Assembly (NCBI GenBank): GCA_015490435.1
Contig: WFXV01000073.1
Span: 1 to 11,203, forward strand
Source of the DNA: Thermaceae bacterium
Lineage (GTDB): Bacteria; Deinococcota; Deinococci; Deinococcales; Marinithermaceae
DNA: 11,203 bases
Reading direction: 5' to 3'
This document shows positions 7,281-11,203 of this stretch, piece by piece. How positions within the stretch are numbered: the first letter of the stretch is position 1; each line of letters begins with the position of its first letter. The notes below the pieces were generated by a model. It was not told the DNA's origin. It did no database searches and worked only from the letters and a program-made list of their open reading frames with translations. The translations under genes and the position numbers were made by a program.

Positions 7281-8870
7281 TCAAAGGGCAAGGGCGAGCC
7301 CGTCCGCCCGCGGTTCGCTGGCCCCAAGGAGCAAGGATCCCTTTCGGAGGGCGAACTGCCCCCGCCCGAAACGCCCATGCTCGGGCTCGACCCGCACCGG
7401 GTGCCCCCGGTCGGCGAGGGCCAGGGCCAGCGCCCGGGGAAACTCCGGCTCGAGGAGCAAGGCCCGCCCCGCGAAGTCCAGCTGCCAGCGGGGAGCGTCC
7501 AGGGCCGCCTGAGGGTTGAGCCCCTCGAGCACCAGCCTAAGTACCAGCTGCACGTGGCCCTGGGGCTGCATAAAACCGCCCATCAGGCCGAAGGCCCCGC
7601 GCTCGCCGGTGGGCAGCGCGACAAAGCCCGGGATGATGGTGTGGTAAGGGCGCTTCCCCGGGGCCAGGCGATTGGGGTGGCCCTCCTTGAGGTGGAAGCC
7701 GGCCCCCCGGTTCTGAAGCGCGATCCCCGTCCCCGGGACCAGCACCCCGGAGCCGAACCCCATGTAGTTCGACTGGATCAGGCTCACCGCGAGCTCCCGG
7801 TCAGCGGCCGCGAGGTAGACGGTGCCCCCGGGGAGGTGATCCGGCTCGGGCCAGGGGCCCGCCTCCCCCCCGATCGCCGCCGCCAGCCGGCGAACGCGGC
7901 CGGGGTCGAGGAGCCGCTCGGCGGCCTCAGGGACACGTTCGGGGTCGGCCACCTCCCGGAAGGCCTCGGCGAAGGCCCGCTTGGTGGCCTCGACGGCGAG
8001 GTGGAGCGCGCGCTCGGTGGGGTAGCGGTCGAGCCCGAGGGCGTCCAGGACGCCGAGGGCGAGAAGGGCCACCACCCCCTGCCCGTTCGGGGGCAGCTCG
8101 TAGACCCGGGCGCCCTGGAAGGTGAGCTCGAGCGGGCGCACCCAAAGGGGCGCGTGCCCGGCCAGGTCCTCCTCATCGATCCAGCCCCCGCTCTCCCGGG
8201 CGAAGGCCGCGATCCGCTCGGCGAGCTCGCCGCGGTAGAAGGCCTCGCCCCCACTCTCGGCAATGCTTTCGAGGGTTCTCGCGTGGTCCTCGCTCCTCCA
8301 AACCTCCCCCGGCGCGGGCGCGCGCCCTTCGGGGAAGAAAACCCGCTTGAAGGCCTCGAACTCGGGGCCCTTCAAGCCCAGGTAGACCCGCTCCGCCCGG
8401 CGCCAGGCCCGGGCCACCTCGGGGGCCACCGGGTGCCCCTCCCGGGCGTAACGCACCGCAGGCGAAAAGACCCGAGAAAGCGGGAGCCGCCCCCAGCGCC
8501 GGGCCAGGGCCACCCAGCCCGAAACCACCCCGGGCACGGTGACCGCCGGCCAGCCGAGGCGGGGGAGCCGGCCCTCGGTGAGGAAGCGCTCGGCCGGAAG
8601 CCCTCGGGGGCTCTTCCCCGAGGCGTTCAGCCCCCAAAGCCCCTCCGCATCCTCCACGATCGCGAAGAGGTCGCCGCCGATGCCGTTGGCGGTGGGCTCG
8701 AGCACGGTGAGCGCCGCCGCCATCGCCAAGGCGGCGTCCACCGCGTTGCCCCCCGCGTGGGCGACCTCCACCCCGGCGGCCACCGCGAGGGGGTGGCTCG
8801 CCGCCAGCACCGCCCGCGAGCCGAGCACCACCCGGCGGCTCGAGGGGTAGGGATAACGAGTGAGGTCCAC
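7281..8870 (-). CDS. Gamma-glutamyltransferase-family Ntn-hydrolase (YwrD/HpxW-like)
   Basis: 529 residues, no signal peptide, so probably cytoplasmic, unlike periplasmic E. coli GGT. The family is clear from SHPLAVAAGVEVAHAGGNAVDAA (in the region 25-47), EPTANGIGGD (58-67) and the small-subunit start GGT at 348-350. Thr350 should be the nucleophile that cuts the precursor and then attacks the substrate; Gly431-Gly432 fit the oxyanion pair. By hand alignment, residues that bind the glutamyl group in E. coli GGT (R114, N411, Q430, D433, S462, S463) are replaced: R114 falls in NASG (82-85), N411 is Y369, Q430 is R388, D433 is G391 and the Ser pair falls in YHT (409-411). The lid loop is missing. 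This resembles B. subtilis YwrD and oxamate amidohydrolase HpxW. The GTG start directly follows the upstream TAA, with GGGGAG as ribosome site. The amide substrate is unknown. Confidence 0.88.
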   Translation of the reverse strand: MDLTRYPYPSSRRVVLGSRAVLAASHPLAVAAGVEVAHAGGNAVDAALAMAAALTVLEPTANGIGGDLFAIVEDAEGLWGLNASGKSPRGLPAERFLTEGRLPRLGWPAVTVPGVVSGWVALARRWGRLPLSRVFSPAVRYAREGHPVAPEVARAWRRAERVYLGLKGPEFEAFKRVFFPEGRAPAPGEVWRSEDHARTLESIAESGGEAFYRGELAERIAAFARESGGWIDEEDLAGHAPLWVRPLELTFQGARVYELPPNGQGVVALLALGVLDALGLDRYPTERALHLAVEATKRAFAEAFREVADPERVPEAAERLLDPGRVRRLAAAIGGEAGPWPEPDHLPGGTVYLAAADRELAVSLIQSNYMGFGSGVLVPGTGIALQNRGAGFHLKEGHPNRLAPGKRPYHTIIPGFVALPTGERGAFGLMGGFMQPQGHVQLVLRLVLEGLNPQAALDAPRWQLDFAGRALLLEPEFPRALALALADRGHPVRVEPEHGRFGRGQFALRKGSLLLGASEPRADGLALAL

Positions 8871-9704
8871 TTACTCCCCGGCGAGCTTCTCCAGGTAGCC
8901 CTCGAGCGCCCCCTCGAAGAGCTGCCCCGGGTGGGTGGCGACGAGCTCGCCTCGGGCGTTGAAGAAGTAGGTGGTGGGCAGCCCCCCGGCCCGGAGGATC
9001 CGGCTGAGCGCCTGGTCGGGGTCGAGCAGCACCCAGCCGAGCGGCAGGCCGGTCTCGTTCAAGAACCGGTGGATCGTGGCCTCGTCCTCCCCCTGGTTGA
9101 CGAAGAGGAAGGTCACGTCCTTGTAGCGGCTCTGGGCCTCGGCCAAAAGCGGCATCTCCGCCCGGCAGGGCGGGCACCAGCTGGCCCAGAGGTTGACCAC
9201 GAGCGGCCGCCCCAGGAACTTCCGGAGCGAGACCTCCCCCGCGCCAAAGCGCTTCAGGGTCAGGTCGGGAAGGGTCATCTTGGGCCGGCTCGGCGCCTTG
9301 CCCAGCACCTTGGCCGGGTCCTCGGGGGCGGTGGAGAGCGGGTAGCCCTTGGCCACCCAGGCCTTGGTGCCCCCGGTGACGTTCCTCAGGTTCTTGTACC
9401 CCTTCTCCTTGAGGTACTCGGCGGCCTTGGTGGACCGGTTCCCAGAGTTGCAGATCAGATAGACGGTCTTGTCCTTGGGCAGATCCCCGGCCCAGTCCTC
9501 GATCTCCTGTAGGGGCAGGTTGATGGCCCGGGGCACGTGGCCGCTTTGGTACTCCGCGGGGGTACGCACGTCCACCACCACCACGCCGGGGTCGTCGAGG
9601 TGGGCGTGGAGGTCCTCGGGATCCACGTTCTTGTAGGCGCCCTTGCTGCCGCAGGCGGCGAGCAGGGCGGCCAGTGCCAGGAGCACGGGGCCGAAGCGTC
9701 GCAT
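8871..9704 (-). CDS. Lipoprotein fusing rhodanese to TlpA-like thioredoxin
   Basis: 277 residues from ATG at 9704. A lipoprotein signal peptide (MRRFG, hydrophobic core, LLAAC) makes Cys18 the lipidated residue, so the protein acts outside the cytoplasm on the membrane. Domain 1, about 26-124, is a single rhodanese domain with VVVDVRTPAEY (42-52) and active loop CNSGNRS (85-91; Cys85 would carry the persulfide). Domain 2, about 140-275, is a TlpA/ResA-type thioredoxin with WASWCPPCRAEMP (173-185; redox cysteines 177 and 180) and the cis-Pro loop GGLPTT (P243). The frame can be extended 21 codons upstream, but that part is the translated terminator of the neighbouring gene, so the lipoprotein start is chosen. 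No Shine-Dalgarno is present; a TACCCT box six bases ahead suggests leaderless expression. The stop abuts the GGT-like start. Possible roles are disulfide reduction or cytochrome c maturation, or periplasmic persulfide handling. Confidence 0.9.
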   Translation of the reverse strand: MRRFGPVLLALAALLAACGSKGAYKNVDPEDLHAHLDDPGVVVVDVRTPAEYQSGHVPRAINLPLQEIEDWAGDLPKDKTVYLICNSGNRSTKAAEYLKEKGYKNLRNVTGGTKAWVAKGYPLSTAPEDPAKVLGKAPSRPKMTLPDLTLKRFGAGEVSLRKFLGRPLVVNLWASWCPPCRAEMPLLAEAQSRYKDVTFLFVNQGEDEATIHRFLNETGLPLGWVLLDPDQALSRILRAGGLPTTYFFNARGELVATHPGQLFEGALEGYLEKLAGE

Positions 9705-9710
9705 ACCGGT

Positions 9711-9716
9711 AGGGTA
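9711..9716 (-). promoter_or_regulatory. Probable leaderless -10 box (TACCCT) of the rhodanese-TlpA gene
   Basis: Minus-strand TACCCT, then six bases (ACCGGT), then ATG at 9704. A weak TTCGCT lies 17 bases further upstream (9739-9734) as possible -35, overlapping the tail of the preceding terminator. The box and spacing are identical to those of the gene starting at 518. Confidence 0.5.
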
Positions 9717-9739
9717 CAAAAGCCGGGTGAGAAAGCGAA

Positions 9740-9765
9740 GGGGCGGCCGGGATTCCGGCCGCCCC
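9740..9765 (-). terminator. Terminator of the protein disulfide oxidoreductase gene
   Basis: A perfect 11-bp GC-only stem (9740-9750 with 9755-9765) with four-base loop lies 17 bases past the stop codon. On the minus strand it is followed by TTCGCTTTCT, a pyrimidine-rich but imperfect T-tail. Position and strength support a terminator. Confidence 0.75.
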
Positions 9766-9782
9766 AAGTCCTCGAGCCGGGC

Positions 9783-10472
9783 TTAAGCGGTGGCGCCCAC
9801 CGCCTTGCGGATCGCGTCCAAAAACGCCGAAACCGGCTGGGCGCCGAGGATCCGCTGGGCGCCGTGGTTGATGACCGTGTCCGGCACCCCGTGGATGTGG
9901 TACTTGTCGGCGAGCGAGGGGAACTCCTGGGCCTCGATCATCTCCCCCATCACCTTGGGCGAGGCGTAGGCGAAGCGGTGGCTGGTGCGCACCGCCTGGG
10001 GGCAGTAGGGGCAGGTGGGGGTGACGAAGACCTGGAGGATCACCTCCTGGGGCAGCTCGTTGAGCTCCTTGACCACGTCGTCCGGCAGGCCGTGCCCGTC
10101 GCGGCCGATCATCTCGATGTCCTCGAGCAGGCTGGCGAACTCGTAGCCGGCCGGGATCCCGCGGTAGCGGATGTTGACCGCGTCCGAGCCCTTCTCCCGC
10201 AGGATGATGGTGGGCGCGGCCTCGACCCGCATCTCCTCGGCCTTCTTCTTCCCCTCCTCGCTGGCCAGGTCGTAGACCACGAGGTGCACCTTGTCGGAAA
10301 GCGGCTCGATCTCCCGGAGGAGCTGCTCGGTCTCCTTGCAGTAGATGCAGGGCTCCTTGCCCGGCGCGATCACCGTCGAGCTATCGGTAAAGAGCACGAT
10401 CTCCACGTCCCGGGTCAGGTTCCCGAGGCGTTCCTTGACGATCTGCTGTTCCTGTTCTCCCAGAAGCGGCAT
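9783..10472 (-). CDS. Protein disulfide oxidoreductase (PDO), glutaredoxin-like, two thioredoxin folds
   Basis: Cytoplasmic thiol-disulfide enzyme, 229 residues, the usual size for thermophile PDO proteins, which form, reduce or rearrange protein disulfides and can act with thioredoxin reductase. Two thioredoxin folds lie in tandem. Fold 1 has the redox motif CIYC (C42, C45) and cis-Pro in EAAPT (P87). Fold 2 has TPTCPYCPQ (C154, C157) and cis-Pro in GVPDT (P197). CPYC in fold 2 is the usual main active site in this family. There is no signal peptide. ATG at 10472 is preferred over GTG at 10487, because GGAGGG at 10485-10480 lies seven bases ahead of the ATG and would be inside the longer frame. 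It is a single-gene unit with its own promoter, leader hairpin and terminator. Confidence 0.93.
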   Translation of the reverse strand: MPLLGEQEQQIVKERLGNLTRDVEIVLFTDSSTVIAPGKEPCIYCKETEQLLREIEPLSDKVHLVVYDLASEEGKKKAEEMRVEAAPTIILREKGSDAVNIRYRGIPAGYEFASLLEDIEMIGRDGHGLPDDVVKELNELPQEVILQVFVTPTCPYCPQAVRTSHRFAYASPKVMGEMIEAQEFPSLADKYHIHGVPDTVINHGAQRILGAQPVSAFLDAIRKAVGATA

Positions 10473-10479
10473 CTCTTCT

Positions 10480-10485
10480 CCCTCC
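10480..10485 (-). promoter_or_regulatory. Ribosome binding site that fixes the PDO start
   Basis: GGAGGG on the minus strand, seven bases before ATG at 10472. It overlaps the alternative GTG at 10487-10485, which it argues against. Confidence 0.75.
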
Positions 10486-10490
10486 ACTCT

Positions 10491-10508
10491 AAAAGCCCCC
10501 GAGGGGGC
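10491..10508 (-). promoter_or_regulatory. Small hairpin with T4 in the PDO leader (possible attenuator)
   Basis: Minus-strand GCCCCC-TC-GGGGGC (10508-10495; a 5-bp stem with four-base loop if the tightest pair is left open) is followed by TTTT at 10494-10491. It lies between the proposed transcription start and the ribosome site. It could be a short terminator-attenuator or an mRNA 5' stabiliser; no alternative pairing or peptide was found. Confidence 0.4.
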
Positions 10509-10524
10509 ATACTTCAGATACCAG

Positions 10525-10553
10525 AGTGTAGTATACGAGTTTAACTTTGTAAA
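10525..10553 (-). promoter_or_regulatory. Candidate promoter of the PDO gene
   Basis: TTTACA (10553-10548, 5/6 to consensus), a 17-base spacer, then TACACT (10530-10525, 4/6). Initiation would fall near 10518. A second possible -10, TATACT at 10535-10530, overlaps it but lacks a -35. Confidence 0.5.
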
Positions 10554-10572
10554 GCGTCGGCCTCCTTCCGGC

Positions 10573-10578
10573 TAAACT
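10573..10578 (+). promoter_or_regulatory. Probable leaderless -10 box (TAAACT) of the nitrilase-family gene
   Basis: TAAACT ends seven bases before ATG at 10586. No Shine-Dalgarno precedes the ATG; the CCTCCTT just upstream is the reverse complement of one. The -35 is weak at best. The intergenic region 10488-10585 thus holds two divergent promoters. Confidence 0.4.
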
Positions 10579-10585
10579 AAGCCCT

Positions 10586-11203
10586 ATGCGGGTCTACCTG
10601 GCGGCGGTTCAGGCCCCCCTCGACCCCGCCCGCTACAAAAGCCCAAAGGCCTTCCGGCAAGCGGTGGACCAAGTGGTCGCCGAGGCTCTGGCCCCCGCCC
10701 CCGAGGACGCCGGGCGGATCGTGGCCTTCCCCGAGCTCTTCGGGTTCCCCCTGCTCTTTTGGCTCGATGCCCCGCCCGAGGTCTTGAAGGCGAAAACCGC
10801 CACCCAAGCGGCCCTCCGCTGGCTCCCCTTGCTGGGGCCGCGGGCGATCGCCCTTGGTCCCCTGGGCTTTTACCGCTACCGCGCCCTCGCCGCCTGGCCC
10901 CTCTACCGGGAGGCCTTCGTCGAGGCGGCGCGCCGGCACCGGACCTACCTTTTCGCCGGCACCTGGCTTGCTCCCCGCCTGGACGAGGAGCCGAGCCGCG
11001 GGGTTTACCTCCTCGGGCTCGGGGTGCGGAACTGGGGGTTCTGGGTCAGCCCAAAGGGCACGGTGCTTGCCCGCCCGGAAAAGCTCCGGCTGATGCCGGC
11101 GGAGAAAAAGGCCCTCGTCCGCCCGGGGGCGTGGGGCGTTCAGACGACCCGGACCGCCCTCGGCACCCTGGCCACGCTGATCTGCCTCGACGCCTTCCAC
11201 GAG
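10586..11203 (+). CDS. Nitrilase-superfamily carbon-nitrogen hydrolase, N-terminal 206 residues (cut by the window edge)
   Basis: The frame is open from ATG at 10586 to the last base; the C-terminus lies outside the window. The catalytic triad of the superfamily is present: Glu50 in AFPELF (47-52), Lys166 in RPEKLRLM (163-170) and Cys200 in LICLDAF (198-204). These enzymes hydrolyse amides or nitriles through a cysteine thioimidate or thioester, usually in the cytoplasm. The start MRVYLAAVQAP is typical. The Glu-to-Lys distance is 116 residues, about 40 more than usual for the superfamily; the extra part, roughly 60-110, is rich in Leu, Ala, Trp and Tyr. No signal peptide is seen. The gene is divergent from the PDO gene. 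Substrate class (amidase, carbamoylase, omega-amidase, lipoprotein-unrelated nitrilase) cannot be told from this part. Confidence 0.85.
   Translation, partial: MRVYLAAVQAPLDPARYKSPKAFRQAVDQVVAEALAPAPEDAGRIVAFPELFGFPLLFWLDAPPEVLKAKTATQAALRWLPLLGPRAIALGPLGFYRYRALAAWPLYREAFVEAARRHRTYLFAGTWLAPRLDEEPSRGVYLLGLGVRNWGFWVSPKGTVLARPEKLRLMPAEKKALVRPGAWGVQTTRTALGTLATLICLDAFHE

Noticed and set aside
6873..9512. An 879-codon open frame on the plus strand
   Set aside because: It runs antisense through secG, tRNA-Leu, the GGT-like gene and the lipoprotein gene. Its composition (Gly, Glu, Leu, His, Arg) is what high-GC third positions of the real genes give; it has no motif or ribosome site.
9705..9767. Upstream extension of the rhodanese-TlpA protein by 21 codons
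   Set aside because: The extension would be translated from the terminator hairpin of the PDO gene and would bury the lipoprotein signal peptide.
10577..11200. A 207-codon minus-strand frame at the right end
   Set aside because: Shadow of the nitrilase-family gene, which has the complete Glu-Lys-Cys triad on the plus strand.

Overview
The window reads as ordinary chromosomal DNA from a GC-rich thermophilic bacterium, most likely Deinococcota, order Thermales (Thermus/Meiothermus/Oceanithermus/Marinithermus type). Reasons: very high GC, a two-thioredoxin-fold protein disulfide oxidoreductase typical of thermophiles, strong AAGGAGG ribosome sites inside operons, and several genes that appear to start leaderless, with a TAnnnT -10 box only 6-7 bases before the start codon. 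The genus is an inference.

Layout. All genes but the last lie on the minus strand, so transcription runs right to left. At 1-518 is the N-terminal part of an exported protein of unknown function; it is cut by the window edge inside a perfect 33-bp inverted repeat that may be an assembly fold-back. Positions 579-6825 hold a complete five-gene peptide-type ABC importer operon, in transcription order: family 5 substrate-binding protein, DppB-like permease, unusually long DppC-like permease, DppD-like ATPase and DppF-like ATPase. It is closed by a terminator at 538-561. A 13-bp hairpin between the binding-protein gene and the first permease gene probably keeps binding-protein mRNA in excess. The operon's likely promoter sits inside the terminator of secG.

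Positions 6918-7252 hold secG and, just upstream of it, tRNA-Leu(CAA), probably co-transcribed. Positions 7281-9704 hold a two-gene unit: a lipoprotein that fuses rhodanese to a TlpA-like thioredoxin, followed with no gap by a gamma-glutamyltransferase-family Ntn-hydrolase of the YwrD/HpxW-like kind. Positions 9783-10472 encode the protein disulfide oxidoreductase, with its own terminator at 9740-9765. The only plus-strand gene, a nitrilase-superfamily amidohydrolase starting at 10586, is divergent from it and runs off the right edge.

How the genes work together: the ABC operon is a self-contained oligopeptide or similar solute importer. The disulfide oxidoreductase, the rhodanese-TlpA lipoprotein and the GGT-like hydrolase form a loose neighbourhood of thiol, sulfur and amide chemistry, but no shared pathway is proven. 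I saw no insertion sequence, phage, CRISPR or defence genes. The most interesting points are the rhodanese-TlpA fusion, the GGT homologue lacking the usual glutamyl-binding residues, the extra two-helix insert in the DppC-like permease, and the regulatory architecture (promoter inside a terminator, leaderless starts right after terminators).
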